A DNA stretch of 64,000 nucleotides from CG1-02-35-72 sp045046885 (GTDB taxonomy: Bacteria > Bacteroidota > Bacteroidia > Flavobacteriales > Flavobacteriaceae): the NCBI GenBank assembly GCA_045046885.1, contig JASFYX010000002.1:62001-126000 (forward strand), read 5' to 3'. Positions within the stretch are counted from its first letter, which is position 1. Each line of letters starts with the position of its first letter. The notes under the pieces were generated by a model, which saw nothing but the letters and a program-made list of their open reading frames with translations, did no database searches and had not been told where the DNA came from. Made by a program: the position numbers and the translations under genes. Below are positions 8,860 through 18,286 of the stretch, piece after piece.

Positions 8860-10389
8860 TTAATTCAATAAACTCCCCGTATTAACTTCCTTATAAATAT
8901 CTTTATAACTCACAATATGATTCATATCAACCCGACGGTTTACATGACGTCTGTCAAGTTGTTCATGCGAATCCAATCCGGCAGCCGCTACCAATTCTAA
9001 AAAACTGTGTAGTGTGGCTTTATGAAAATTGGCCACACGTGGTGCTTTATCTTTAACCACCAAGCCTTTCATAAGCGATTTATTTTGAGTGGCCACACCC
9101 ACCGGGCAGGTATTGGTATTGCACTCGCGTGCCTGAATACAACCAATACTCAGCATCATAGCGCGGGCACTGTTACACATATCGGCACCCAAAGCTATAA
9201 CCCGTGCCATATGAAAGCCCGAAAATATTTTACCTGAAGCAATAATTTTGATATCATTTTTTAAGTCGTAACCGTCGAGAGTATCTTTTACAAAGGCCAA
9301 TCCTTCGCGTAAGGGCAAACCTAACGAGTTTGAAAATTCAACCGGTGCCGCACCCGTACCACCCTCACCTCCATCAACGGTGATAAAGTCAGGTTTAATA
9401 CTGGTGTCGCGCATCGCTTTACAGATGTCTATAAATTCTTGTTTTTTACCCACACAAAGTTTAAACCCAACGGGTTTCCCTCCTGATAAATCGCGGAGTT
9501 TTTTAACAAATAGCAACAAGCCTTTTGGCGTAGAAAATTCAGCATGTGTAGCTGGTGACACAACGGTAGTATGCGGTTCAACGTGACGAATTTTAGCAAT
9601 TTCCTCGGTATTTTTTGACGCCGGTAACACGCCGCCATGACCTGGTTTAGCACCTTGCGACAATTTGATTTCAATCATTTTAACCTGTGGTAAAACGGCT
9701 TGTTTTTTAAATGTATCGGGGCAAAATCTTCCTTTTGCATCTCTACAACCAAAGTAAGCGGTTCCAATTTGCCAGAAAATATCGCCACCATATTTTAGAT
9801 GATAGGGACTCAAACCACCTTCTCCTGTATTATGGGCAAAACCACCTATTTTAGCCCCCTTATTTAAAGACATAATAGCATTTTTACTCAGCGAGCCAAA
9901 ACTCATTGCCGAAATATTGAGTAAACTCGCTTTATAAGGTTGCTTACAATCTGCTCCGCCCACTTCAACTCTTGGCAAAGGGGCTTCGGCATCAAAATGT
10001 TTGGCATACATGGAATGATCCATAAATTCGTAACCCACGCGATACACGTCCATTTGAGTTCCAAAAGGCGTGGTATCGTTTACTTTTTTTGCACGTTGAT
10101 AGACCAAACTTCTAAACATCCTATTTATGGGTGTGCCCTCGGTATCGGTTTCAACAAAATACTGCATAATTTCGGGGCGTAATTTTTCGAGTAGAAATCG
10201 GCCATTACCAATAACCGGATAGTTACGCCTAATGGCATGATAGGGCTGAAAAATATCGATATAGCCAATTAAAATAAGCGGTCCAAAGAAAATCATAAAC
10301 CACCAAACAGGGAGCCAAACTTGGGCAACACCAACAATAATTGCGGTAATAACAACTGATAATAAGATAAAGGCTTCTCGGACTTTCAT
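8860..10389 (-). CDS. FMN-binding glutamate synthase family protein, membrane-anchored
   Basis: A 509-residue protein. Two N-terminal hydrophobic helices (residues 7-43) precede a GltB FMN/synthase domain. MSFGSLSKNAIMSLNKGAKIGGFAHNTGEGGLS, KPGHGGVLP, FITVDGGEGGTGAAP and a [3Fe-4S] motif CX5CX4C near residues 415-426 (ARECNTNTCPVG) are present. The amidotransferase domain of true glutamate synthase is missing, as in the archaeal-type GltS-like family. The physiological substrate of this membrane-anchored bacterial type is not established. Single gene with its own terminator. Confidence 0.85.
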   Translation of the reverse strand: MKVREAFILLSVVITAIIVGVAQVWLPVWWFMIFFGPLILIGYIDIFQPYHAIRRNYPVIGNGRFLLEKLRPEIMQYFVETDTEGTPINRMFRSLVYQRAKKVNDTTPFGTQMDVYRVGYEFMDHSMYAKHFDAEAPLPRVEVGGADCKQPYKASLLNISAMSFGSLSKNAIMSLNKGAKIGGFAHNTGEGGLSPYHLKYGGDIFWQIGTAYFGCRDAKGRFCPDTFKKQAVLPQVKMIEIKLSQGAKPGHGGVLPASKNTEEIAKIRHVEPHTTVVSPATHAEFSTPKGLLLFVKKLRDLSGGKPVGFKLCVGKKQEFIDICKAMRDTSIKPDFITVDGGEGGTGAAPVEFSNSLGLPLREGLAFVKDTLDGYDLKNDIKIIASGKIFSGFHMARVIALGADMCNSARAMMLSIGCIQARECNTNTCPVGVATQNKSLMKGLVVKDKAPRVANFHKATLHSFLELVAAAGLDSHEQLDRRHVNRRVDMNHIVSYKDIYKEVNTGSLLN

Positions 10390-10462
10390 AAGAATTGATT
10401 TTCGATAAAGTTACTAATTAAAATGTTTGTCGTATTTTTGACCGTAATCTTATAAAAATATT

Positions 10463-10831
10463 TTGGGAATTGTAAAAGTTAAAAACATCCGTGTGTATGC
10501 TTATCATGGTTGTATGGTAGAAGAGGGTAAAATTGGCTCAGAGTACCGTGTCGACGTTTCGGTTAAAGCCAATTTAACACCGTCGGCCAACTCCGACGAT
10601 TTAGTAGATACCGTAGATTATGTACACCTCAACAAAATAGTCAAAGAAGAAATGGCTATTCGCGCCAAACTTTTAGAACATGTGGCTTTACGGATGATGG
10701 AACGTATTTTTAAAGAGATTCCGCTTGTAGACAAAGCTAAAGTCAGCGTGTCAAAAATTAATCCGCCTATTGGCGGAAATGTGGCTTTGGTAAGTGTTGT
10801 TTTAAAAAAATCTAGAAAAGACTTTTTGTAA
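10463..10831 (+). CDS. folB: dihydroneopterin aldolase, TTG start
   Basis: A 122-residue protein matching FolB: IRVYAYHGCMVEEGKIGSEYRVDV at the N-terminus, VDYVHLN, then ISKINPPIGGNVA near the C-terminus. It converts dihydroneopterin to 6-hydroxymethyl-dihydropterin in folate synthesis. The only start that keeps the conserved GIVKVKNIRVYAYHG beginning is TTG at 10463, as no in-frame ATG lies upstream. The gene faces the glutamate-synthase-like gene across about 70 bp. Confidence 0.88.
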   Translation: MGIVKVKNIRVYAYHGCMVEEGKIGSEYRVDVSVKANLTPSANSDDLVDTVDYVHLNKIVKEEMAIRAKLLEHVALRMMERIFKEIPLVDKAKVSVSKINPPIGGNVALVSVVLKKSRKDFL

Positions 10832-10914
10832 AACACTCGAACCTCAAAAAAACAAATTCCAAATAACAATTTGATAGATTGTGATTTGTATTTTTGGCAT
10901 TTAAAACACAAACA

Positions 10915-12561
10915 ATGGGCAAACTCCTTAGTACAGACCAACAAAACAGCAAATATTATTTGTGGTTATTGTTTGTCTGTTTGGTGCTTTTTATCTCGAA
11001 CTTAGATGTTGTGTATGTCAATATTATGGAGGCGCGCAATTTTATCAGTGCACGCGAAATGCTCACCCATGGCAATTGGTTACACACCACTTTAAACTTA
11101 GCACCCCGTTACGAAAAGCCTCCTTTACCCACGTGGTTTACCGCTTTAGCAATGGGGTTATTTGGCAAAAACAACCTTTACGGATTGCGCCTGCCCGCTG
11201 TAATAGCCGTTATTATTTTAATTTTTTCGAGCTTTAAATTAGTAACTTTAGTGGTTAAAAATAATTTTCATGCTTTTATAAGTAGTTTGATTTTAGCTAC
11301 GTCGTTTTACATCATTTTTTCGGGGCGCAATGCCCAATGGGATATTTTTGCACACAGTTTTATGATGTTAGCCATTTGGCAAATATTTATCGCGCTTAAA
11401 ACCGCCAAAATCAGCTATAAAAATTGGCTTTTAGCCGGCTTGTTTATGGGACTTTCTATTTTAAGCAAAGGACCTGTCTCTTTATTTGCTTTATTTTTAC
11501 CTTTTGCAATAGCTTACGGATTTACCTATAAATTTAACGGTTTTTCAAAACAATTAAAACCGACTTTTTTAGCCCTGATTTTAGCACTTGCTTTGGGAAG
11601 TTGGTGGGCCATTTATATTTATATAACCGATGTACAAGCCGTACAAACCATTGCCGCTAAAGAAACGGTGGCTTGGTCTAACAGAAATGTACGCCCGTGG
11701 TATTATTATTGGCCTTTCTTTACGCAATCGGGTATGTGGACACTTTTTGCTTTTATAGGTTTACTCTACCCCTTTATAAAAAAACGGTGCATCCATTTAA
11801 AAGCTTATAAATTTACACTCATTTGGACGCTGAGCGCCGTGGTATTACTCTCATTAATTCCCGAAAAGAAATCGCGTTATTTATTGCCTGTATTGATACC
11901 GTTGGCTTTAAATACCAGTTTTTACGTACATTATTTAATTACAAAAGGCAAAGAGTTACCCAAAATTGACAAATGGCTAACCGCCTTTGGATTTGGTTTA
12001 TTAGGTTTAATAGCATTAGTATTTCCAATCTATAGTTTTGGTAAATTTTATGAATCTTCTATGGCTTATCCCTTTAATTTTTGGATACAGGCTGTGGTAT
12101 TAATAAGTATAAGTTTTTTAATTTTTAGAAGTCTTTGGCAAAAAAATTATAAACAAAGTTTTTATACAAGTATAGCCTTAATGTGTAGTATAATGTTTCT
12201 TAGTTTACCCCTTATAAAAGGTCTTTATAACAATCCTAAATTCAATAATTTAAGTCATCTAAAACAAGATGCTTTAACGCAGAACACAGCTCTTTACGTC
12301 AAAGGTTATATTGCCCCCGAGTTGTTGTGGGAATACGGTACAACTATCCCCGTTTATAAATCGGAAAATGACATTAAAGACCTTTCAAAATTCGGACTTA
12401 TCACACAAGAGAAATTAGACAGTTCGCTTTTAAACCATTTTAAAACCATTTTAAAACAGCGGATTGATTTAAATTATATGGTTAAAAAATCGGGTAAGGG
12501 TAATAACAGGCTTATCACCTCATTTTATCTTCTCGAAAAAAAGCGAGATAGTCTTAACTAA
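10915..12561 (+). CDS. GT39/ArnT-like glycosyltransferase, multi-pass membrane protein
   Basis: 548 residues from the ATG at 10915. A longer reading from a TTG at 10894 is possible but less likely. Residues about 20-400 hold 10-12 membrane helices. The first periplasmic loop has YVNIMEARNFISAREM and RYEKPPLPTW, the ArnT/PMT signature with its catalytic acidic residue and (Y)EKPPL. KSRYLLPVLIPLAL is a later family motif. The family moves sugars from a polyprenyl-phosphate donor to lipid A or proteins outside the inner membrane. The acceptor is unknown here. Confidence 0.85.
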   Translation: MGKLLSTDQQNSKYYLWLLFVCLVLFISNLDVVYVNIMEARNFISAREMLTHGNWLHTTLNLAPRYEKPPLPTWFTALAMGLFGKNNLYGLRLPAVIAVIILIFSSFKLVTLVVKNNFHAFISSLILATSFYIIFSGRNAQWDIFAHSFMMLAIWQIFIALKTAKISYKNWLLAGLFMGLSILSKGPVSLFALFLPFAIAYGFTYKFNGFSKQLKPTFLALILALALGSWWAIYIYITDVQAVQTIAAKETVAWSNRNVRPWYYYWPFFTQSGMWTLFAFIGLLYPFIKKRCIHLKAYKFTLIWTLSAVVLLSLIPEKKSRYLLPVLIPLALNTSFYVHYLITKGKELPKIDKWLTAFGFGLLGLIALVFPIYSFGKFYESSMAYPFNFWIQAVVLISISFLIFRSLWQKNYKQSFYTSIALMCSIMFLSLPLIKGLYNNPKFNNLSHLKQDALTQNTALYVKGYIAPELLWEYGTTIPVYKSENDIKDLSKFGLITQEKLDSSLLNHFKTILKQRIDLNYMVKKSGKGNNRLITSFYLLEKKRDSLN

Positions 12562-12608
12562 TAATTGCCAACCAAAAAAAAATCTTTAAATTTGCATTTC
12601 CAAAATAG

Positions 12609-12679
12609 GGCGTCGTGGCCGAGTGGCTAGGCTGGGCTCTGCAAAAGCTCCTACAGCGGTTCGAATCCGCTCGTCGCCT
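12609..12679 (+). tRNA. tRNA-Cys (anticodon GCA)
   Basis: Cloverleaf: acceptor GGCGTCG, D arm GCC...GGC, anticodon stem GGGCT/AGCTC around the loop CTGCAAA (anticodon GCA), T arm AGCGG/CCGCT with TTCGAAT, acceptor strand CGTCGCC and discriminator T, as expected for Cys. CCA is not encoded. The acceptor stem has one apparent T-T mismatch at the fifth pair. Confidence 0.93.
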
Positions 12680-12689
12680 CTTCTTAAAA

Positions 12690-12727
12690 AACACTATTTG
12701 TTAAATAAATGCAAATAGTGTTTTTTT
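12690..12727 (+). terminator. intrinsic terminator after tRNA-Cys
   Basis: Perfect stem AACACTATTTG (12690-12700) with CAAATAGTGTT (12712-12722), followed by seven T. Confidence 0.88.
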
Positions 12728-12780
12728 GTTTTTCACAAACACCTTAAAAAAGTTATCTTTGTATCTCTTTATAACTTTCA

Positions 12781-13644
12781 ATGAAAATATATCCCATAGA
12801 AACCGGTAATTTTAAACTCGATGGTGGCGCTATGTTTGGCGTTGTACCTAAAGTTTTATGGCAACGCACCAATCCATCCGACAATAACAACTTAATAGAC
12901 ATGGCTTTACGCTGTATGCTGATTGAAGACGGCAACCGTCTTATTTTAATAGATACAGGCACAGGCGACAAACAGTCTGATAAATTTTTTGGCTATTATT
13001 ACCCATTTGGCGATTTTACCTTAGACAGTTCTTTGGCTCAATACGGTTTTCACCGTGATGATATTACCGATGTGTTTTTAACCCATCTACATTTTGACCA
13101 TTGTGGTGGTAGCATTCAGTGGAATAAAAACCATACCGATTATGAGCCTGCCTTTAAAAATGCCAAGTTTTGGAGCAATGCCGACCATTGGAAATGGGCA
13201 ACCGTTCCCAATCCACGTGAAAAAGCCTCCTTTTTAAAAGAGAATATTCACCCTATGCAAAGTAGCGGGCAACTGAATTTTTTAGACCTCCCTACTCAAG
13301 GTAATTTTGTACAAAATACCGCTTTGGGTTTTGATGTTTTGTTTGCCGATGGGCATACCGATAAACAAATGATTCCGCATATAAAATACCAAGATAAAAC
13401 TTTGGTTTATATGGCCGATTTATTGCCAACTGTAGGGCACATTCCATTGCCTTACGTTATGGGGTATGACACGCGTCCATTGTTAACAATGGATGAAAAA
13501 GCCGCTTTTTTAAACAAAGCTGCCGATGAAAATTACTACTTATTTTTAGAACACGATGCCGTCAACCAAATTTGTACGGTTCAACATACCGAAAAAGGTG
13601 TTCGGTTAAAAGACACCTATACATTCAATGAACTTTTTAATTAA
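12781..13644 (+). CDS. MBL-fold metallo-hydrolase
   Basis: A 287-residue protein without a signal peptide. LTHLHFDHCGG gives the HxHxDH metal motif at about residues 100-106. VLFADGHTDKQMIPH and LEHDAV carry the later His ligands. It is most like the quorum-quenching lactonase/AttM-type or flavin-independent MBL hydrolases. The substrate cannot be assigned. A TATCTTTG -7-like element at 12754-12761 lies 20 bp ahead of the ATG. The subtilisin gene starts 5 bp after its stop, so they are probably cotranscribed. Confidence 0.85.
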   Translation: MKIYPIETGNFKLDGGAMFGVVPKVLWQRTNPSDNNNLIDMALRCMLIEDGNRLILIDTGTGDKQSDKFFGYYYPFGDFTLDSSLAQYGFHRDDITDVFLTHLHFDHCGGSIQWNKNHTDYEPAFKNAKFWSNADHWKWATVPNPREKASFLKENIHPMQSSGQLNFLDLPTQGNFVQNTALGFDVLFADGHTDKQMIPHIKYQDKTLVYMADLLPTVGHIPLPYVMGYDTRPLLTMDEKAAFLNKAADENYYLFLEHDAVNQICTVQHTEKGVRLKDTYTFNELFN

Positions 13645-13649
13645 TTTTT

Positions 13650-15287
13650 ATGAAAATTTATAAATCAATTTTTGTCCTGTCAATGGCCATTGCCTTGACC
13701 AGTTGTAGTTCGGTTTCAAAAATTCCCGTTCCGCAACCTTTAAATAATGTTGTAAATCTCCCCGCTAAAAAAGCACCTTTAACCAAAATCCAAAAAGAAA
13801 ATTGGGCGCATGCCGATTTAATGACAGATAGTATTCCGGGGATGAGCCTCGATAAAGCCTATAAATTTTTAGAAGGAAAAAAAGGCGTTGAAGTTATTGT
13901 TGGAATTGTAGATTCCGGCGAAGATATTGAACACGAAGATTTAAGTGCCAATATTTGGACCAATCCCAAAGAAATTGCTGGAAATGGAATAGACGATGAT
14001 AAAAACGGTTTTATAGATGACGTTCATGGATGGAATTTCTTAGGAAAAACACTTCACGAAAACATTGAATTAACACGTTTGCTCAAAAAATTAAAACCCC
14101 GTTTTGACGGCAAAAAAGAAGCCGATATAGCCGAAGCCGACAAAAAAGACTTTGCACAATATCAAGAAATGAATAAAGTTTACGAGGCAAAAGTAAAAGG
14201 ATTGTCACCTCAAAAACAATTTGTTGATATGCTTTACAACGCTTACAAAAGCTTGGCAAAGGCTATGAACAAAGAAACTTTTAACGCCAAAGACCTAGAA
14301 GCTTTTAAAACAGAAGATGCCAACTTATTAAAATCTAAAAACTTAATTACCAAGGGTATTTTTGCACGTGGTGCTACATTTAAAAGTTTAGAAGGTTATA
14401 AAAATTACTTAGATGGTCAATTAAATTATTATTATAATTTAAAATTTAGCGGTCGTAAACAAGGTGATAATTACGAAATAAATACACCTAAAATTTATGG
14501 CGATAATGATGTAATTGGCGACAAAAGTATTGAACAACACTCAACTCACGTAGCTGGTATTATTGGAGCTATTAGAAATAATGGTATAGGCATGAATGGT
14601 GTGGCAAAAAATATTAAAATTATGCCTGTTCGTACTGTACCCGAAGGCGATGAATACGATAAAGACGTAGCCAATGGCATTCGTTATGCCGTTGACAATG
14701 GTGCTAAAGTGATTAATATGAGTTTTGGTAAAGGCTATTCACCCCAAAGCCAATGGGTATATGATGCTATAAAATATGCCGAAAGCAAAGATGTTCTTTT
14801 AGTACATGCCGCTGGCAATGATGCTGCCGATAATGACAAAGTTCACAATTTTCCTAACGATGCTAAAGATTGGAAAACAGAATTTGCAGATAACTTGATT
14901 ACTGTTGGGGCTATTTCTTCAAATTACGATGAAAAATTACCTGCCAGTTTTACAAATTACGGCAAGCTAAACGTAGATGTATTTGCACCCGGTGTTAAGA
15001 TTTATTCTACCATTCCGAATAATAAATATGAGTATTTTAATGGTACGTCAATGGCTTCACCTGAAGTGGCCGGTATTGCTGCTTTAATTCGCTCTTATTA
15101 TCCAAAATTAACTGCCAGTCAGGTAAAACATATCTTGATGAATTCTGGTATTAAAATAGAAAAAGAGGTTTTACTACCAGGTGGAAAAGGCAAAAAAGTA
15201 CCTTTTGCCAGTATGTCTGTTTCAGGACGCATTGTCAATGCTTATAATGCCTTGCGTATGGCCAATCAAATGGTGAACGGCAGATAA
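13650..15287 (+). CDS. S8 family serine peptidase (subtilase) lipoprotein
   Basis: A 545-residue protein with an N-terminal lipobox (ALTSC, Cys near residue 19), so probably anchored in the outer or inner membrane. The catalytic triad is visible: Asp in GIVDSGEDIEHEDL (about 87), His in EQHSTHVAGIIGA (about 299), Ser in NGTSMASPEVAGIAAL (about 467). A roughly 200-residue lysine-rich insertion lies between Asp and His, longer than in classical subtilisins but common in Bacteroidota. No PorSS C-terminal domain is present. Confidence 0.92.
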   Translation: MKIYKSIFVLSMAIALTSCSSVSKIPVPQPLNNVVNLPAKKAPLTKIQKENWAHADLMTDSIPGMSLDKAYKFLEGKKGVEVIVGIVDSGEDIEHEDLSANIWTNPKEIAGNGIDDDKNGFIDDVHGWNFLGKTLHENIELTRLLKKLKPRFDGKKEADIAEADKKDFAQYQEMNKVYEAKVKGLSPQKQFVDMLYNAYKSLAKAMNKETFNAKDLEAFKTEDANLLKSKNLITKGIFARGATFKSLEGYKNYLDGQLNYYYNLKFSGRKQGDNYEINTPKIYGDNDVIGDKSIEQHSTHVAGIIGAIRNNGIGMNGVAKNIKIMPVRTVPEGDEYDKDVANGIRYAVDNGAKVINMSFGKGYSPQSQWVYDAIKYAESKDVLLVHAAGNDAADNDKVHNFPNDAKDWKTEFADNLITVGAISSNYDEKLPASFTNYGKLNVDVFAPGVKIYSTIPNNKYEYFNGTSMASPEVAGIAALIRSYYPKLTASQVKHILMNSGIKIEKEVLLPGGKGKKVPFASMSVSGRIVNAYNALRMANQMVNGR

Positions 15288-15294
15288 ATTTATT

Positions 15295-15322
15295 GTCACA
15301 TTTCGACTTCGCTCAACGTGAC
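15295..15322. repeat. short dispersed repeat (GTCAC...GTGAC)
   Basis: GTCAC and GTGAC flank TTTCGACTTCGCTCAAC. Elements with a CGACTTCGCTCA core are common intergenic repeats in flavobacterial genomes (family knowledge). Only this copy of the type is clear in the window. Confidence 0.5.
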
Positions 15323-15345
15323 TACCTAATTTTTAACATAATTTT

Positions 15346-15374
15346 AAAGGGTAAATAGTTTATATTTACCCTTT
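15346..15374 (+). terminator. probable intrinsic terminator after the subtilase gene
   Basis: Perfect 11-bp stem AAAGGGTAAAT/ATTTACCCTTT with a 7-nt loop. The trailing tract is AT-rich rather than pure T. Confidence 0.6.
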
Positions 15375-15397
15375 ACTTATTTTACAAACCAATCATT

Positions 15398-17227
15398 ATG
15401 AAAAATTTATTTATAGCTCTTTTTAGTCTACTTGCATGTAGTGCTTTTGGACAAAATGGCACTTATTGGCAACAACATGTAAACTACACTATGGACATTG
15501 ATATGAATGTTGACAACTATCAGTACGACGGCACACAAACTTTGGTTTACACCAACAACTCACCCGACACTTTAAACAAAGTATTTTACCACCTGTACCC
15601 CAACGCTTTTCAGCCAGGATCTGAAATGGATATTCGTGTTCAAAACATTGTCGATCCCGACAGACGTATGGTTAATAATTTAGGCTCAAAAGAGAAACCT
15701 GTTTACGAAAGCCGTATTGCCAAACTTAAACCCGATGAAATTGGTTTTATAAAAGTTTCGAGTCTTAAGCAAGACGGTAAGGCTGTCACTTTCAAAGTAA
15801 GCGGAACCGTTTTAAAAGTAATGCTAAACAAACCGCTAAAACCGGGCGCCAGCACTACTCTAAAAATGGTGTTTAAAGGGCAATTACCTGTACAAGTGCG
15901 TCGTTCGGGGCGTAACAATAAAGATGGTGTAGCCCTCTCTATGACGCAGTGGTATCCTAAATTAGCCGAATACGATTTTGAAGGTTGGCATGCCGACCCA
16001 TACATTGCCCGTGAATTCCACGGTGTATGGGGCGATTTTGATGTGACTCTTCATATCGATAAAAATTATACCGTTGGCGGAACTGGCTATTTACAAAATC
16101 CACAAGAAGTGGGTCACGGGTATGAAAATCCCTCAAAAAAACTCAAAAAACAACGCAGTAAAAAACTGACTTGGCATTTTATTGCTCCTAATGTACACGA
16201 TTTTACTTGGGCTGCCGACCCCGATTACATCCACGATACAAAACAAGTTCCCAATGGGGCAACTATGCATTTTTTGTATAAAAATGACCCAAAAGTTGTT
16301 GCTAACTGGAAAACGATGGAAGAGGATGCCGTTAAAACCATGCAATACTACAACAAAACAGTTGGCCCTTATCTGTACAAACAATACTCTATTATTCAAG
16401 GCGGTGATGGTGGCATGGAATACGGTATGTGCACCCTAATCACAGGCGGCGCCAATTTGCAAGGACTCGTGGGTACTATGCGTCATGAAATGGCACATTC
16501 TTGGTTTCAGTTTGCTTTAGCTACCAACGAAAGCGAGCACCCTTGGATGGATGAAGGCTTCACCTCATTTATATCGACTATGGCACGCAATGCTATGAGC
16601 GATAAACCCGTTGCCAATCCGTTTAAACGCACTTACGGCGCTTACTATTATTTGGTCAATTCGGGTAAACAAGAACCCCTAAGTACTCATGCCGACCGCT
16701 TTAATACCAATATGGCTTACAGTATAGGTAGTTATGTAAACGGACAAATGTTTTTATCACAATTGGGTTATGTTATCGGCTGGGATAATTTGATGCTTAC
16801 GCTTAAAAATTATTATGCCGATTGGCAAATGAAACATCCTACGCCCACAAATTTTATTCGTGAAGCCGAAAAAACATCAGGGCTTGTCTTGGGATGGTAT
16901 TTAAACGAATGGGTAGAAACCACACATACCATAGACTACAGCATCAAATCAGTTGCCGATAAAACCGTCACTTTAGAGCGTGTTGGTACGATGCCTATAC
17001 CTGTTGACGTACGTGTAACTTACATTGACGGCAGTACAGAAGATTTTAATATTCCATTGCGTATGATGTCGGGGCACAAACCCACAGATGCCAAAGTATT
17101 GAGTGATTGGCCTTGGGCATATCCGCTATACGCCTTTAAGGTAACCAAAGACGTTAAAAAAGTCACAATTGACCCTAGTAAACTCATGGCCGATGTGAAT
17201 CAAAAGAATAATATTTTTGAGAAATAA
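15398..17227 (+). CDS. M1 family aminopeptidase, secreted
   Basis: A 609-residue protein with a Sec signal peptide (FIALFSLLACSAFGQ). The zinc motif HEMAHS lies near residue 363, and the third ligand Glu is in PWMDEGF near 385. GGDGGMEYGM takes the place of the GAMEN exopeptidase motif. The N-terminal beta-sandwich carries LVYTNNSPDTLNKVFYHLYPNAF. It cleaves N-terminal residues of peptides, probably in the periplasm. Confidence 0.9.
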   Translation: MKNLFIALFSLLACSAFGQNGTYWQQHVNYTMDIDMNVDNYQYDGTQTLVYTNNSPDTLNKVFYHLYPNAFQPGSEMDIRVQNIVDPDRRMVNNLGSKEKPVYESRIAKLKPDEIGFIKVSSLKQDGKAVTFKVSGTVLKVMLNKPLKPGASTTLKMVFKGQLPVQVRRSGRNNKDGVALSMTQWYPKLAEYDFEGWHADPYIAREFHGVWGDFDVTLHIDKNYTVGGTGYLQNPQEVGHGYENPSKKLKKQRSKKLTWHFIAPNVHDFTWAADPDYIHDTKQVPNGATMHFLYKNDPKVVANWKTMEEDAVKTMQYYNKTVGPYLYKQYSIIQGGDGGMEYGMCTLITGGANLQGLVGTMRHEMAHSWFQFALATNESEHPWMDEGFTSFISTMARNAMSDKPVANPFKRTYGAYYYLVNSGKQEPLSTHADRFNTNMAYSIGSYVNGQMFLSQLGYVIGWDNLMLTLKNYYADWQMKHPTPTNFIREAEKTSGLVLGWYLNEWVETTHTIDYSIKSVADKTVTLERVGTMPIPVDVRVTYIDGSTEDFNIPLRMMSGHKPTDAKVLSDWPWAYPLYAFKVTKDVKKVTIDPSKLMADVNQKNNIFEK

Positions 17228-17252
17228 TAAGGTTTGACCTATTTTATTTAAA

Positions 17253-18194
17253 ATGAAACGCCTAAAAAAACTCGTAAAAACCCTTGTTATCAGTATTGCT
17301 TTAATAGCGGTTTTTATAAGTGTGTTTTTTGGTTATAAAGCTATTCCGCTTGATAAATTAAAAGCAAAGTATGCTACCAGTTCGTCTGCATTCATAGCAA
17401 TTGACGGCATGAATGTGCACTATCGTGACGAGGGAAATAACACCGATACTATCCCAATAGTTTTAATTCACGGTACAAGTTCGAGTTTGCACACCTTTGA
17501 AGGATGGGCTTCTAAACTTAAAGAAAATCATCGTGTTATAAGAATGGATTTACCTGGATTTGGTTTAACGGGACCTTTTCCTAATCGGGATTATTCAATA
17601 GATCATTACGTTGACTTTATCAATCATTTTTTGGAAGCTAAAGGTATAAAACAATGTGTCTTGGCAGGCAATTCTTTGGGCGGTAATATTACTTGGCATT
17701 ATGCTGTTAAATATCCTAAAATGGTCAATAAATTGGTTTTGATAGATGCTTCGGGATATCCTTTACATTCTAAAAGTGTCCCAATTGCCTTTAGGTTGGC
17801 AAGAACACCCGTTTTGAACAATCTTCTAACTTTTATTACACCGCGCTTTATGGCTAAAGCGAGTGTTGAAAATGTTTATGCCGATAAAAATAAAGTTACT
17901 GAAGCGCTTGTTGACAGGTATTTTGAACTGATTTTAAGAAAAGGCAATAGACAAGCCTTAGTAGATCGCATGAAAAACACAGTAGATTCAGACATCCTGC
18001 AAATTAAAAACATTCAGAAACCAACATTGGTACTTTGGGGCGAAAAGGACTTTTTGATTCCAATAAACAATGCTTATAATTTTCACCGAGATTTACCAAA
18101 TAACACACTTGTTATAATTAAAAATGCAGGTCATGTACCTATGGAAGAAAAGCCACAAGAAAGTTTAGCAGCTTTTATGGGTTTTTTAAATTAA
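17253..18194 (+). CDS. alpha/beta hydrolase, N-terminally membrane-anchored
   Basis: A 313-residue protein. A single hydrophobic helix (residues 10-30) precedes an alpha/beta-hydrolase fold: VLIHGTSSSLHTFEGW oxyanion segment, GNSLGGN nucleophile elbow with Ser near residue 142, LWGEKDFLIP (Asp) and NAGHVPMEEKP (His). The substrate is unknown. It follows the M1 peptidase by 25 bp. Confidence 0.87.
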   Translation: MKRLKKLVKTLVISIALIAVFISVFFGYKAIPLDKLKAKYATSSSAFIAIDGMNVHYRDEGNNTDTIPIVLIHGTSSSLHTFEGWASKLKENHRVIRMDLPGFGLTGPFPNRDYSIDHYVDFINHFLEAKGIKQCVLAGNSLGGNITWHYAVKYPKMVNKLVLIDASGYPLHSKSVPIAFRLARTPVLNNLLTFITPRFMAKASVENVYADKNKVTEALVDRYFELILRKGNRQALVDRMKNTVDSDILQIKNIQKPTLVLWGEKDFLIPINNAYNFHRDLPNNTLVIIKNAGHVPMEEKPQESLAAFMGFLN

Positions 18195-18286
18195 ACCCCG
18201 GCTATTAAATATAAACGATGAAAGCCTCTGAACCCGAACTTAAACCTAAAGATTGATTTAAAACAGAATTTTTAATCAAGAAATAA

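Noticed and set aside
18195..18286. Possible small gene between the alpha/beta hydrolase and the MFS gene
   Set aside because: An ATG at 18218 leads only to a very short frame with no support; treated as non-coding.
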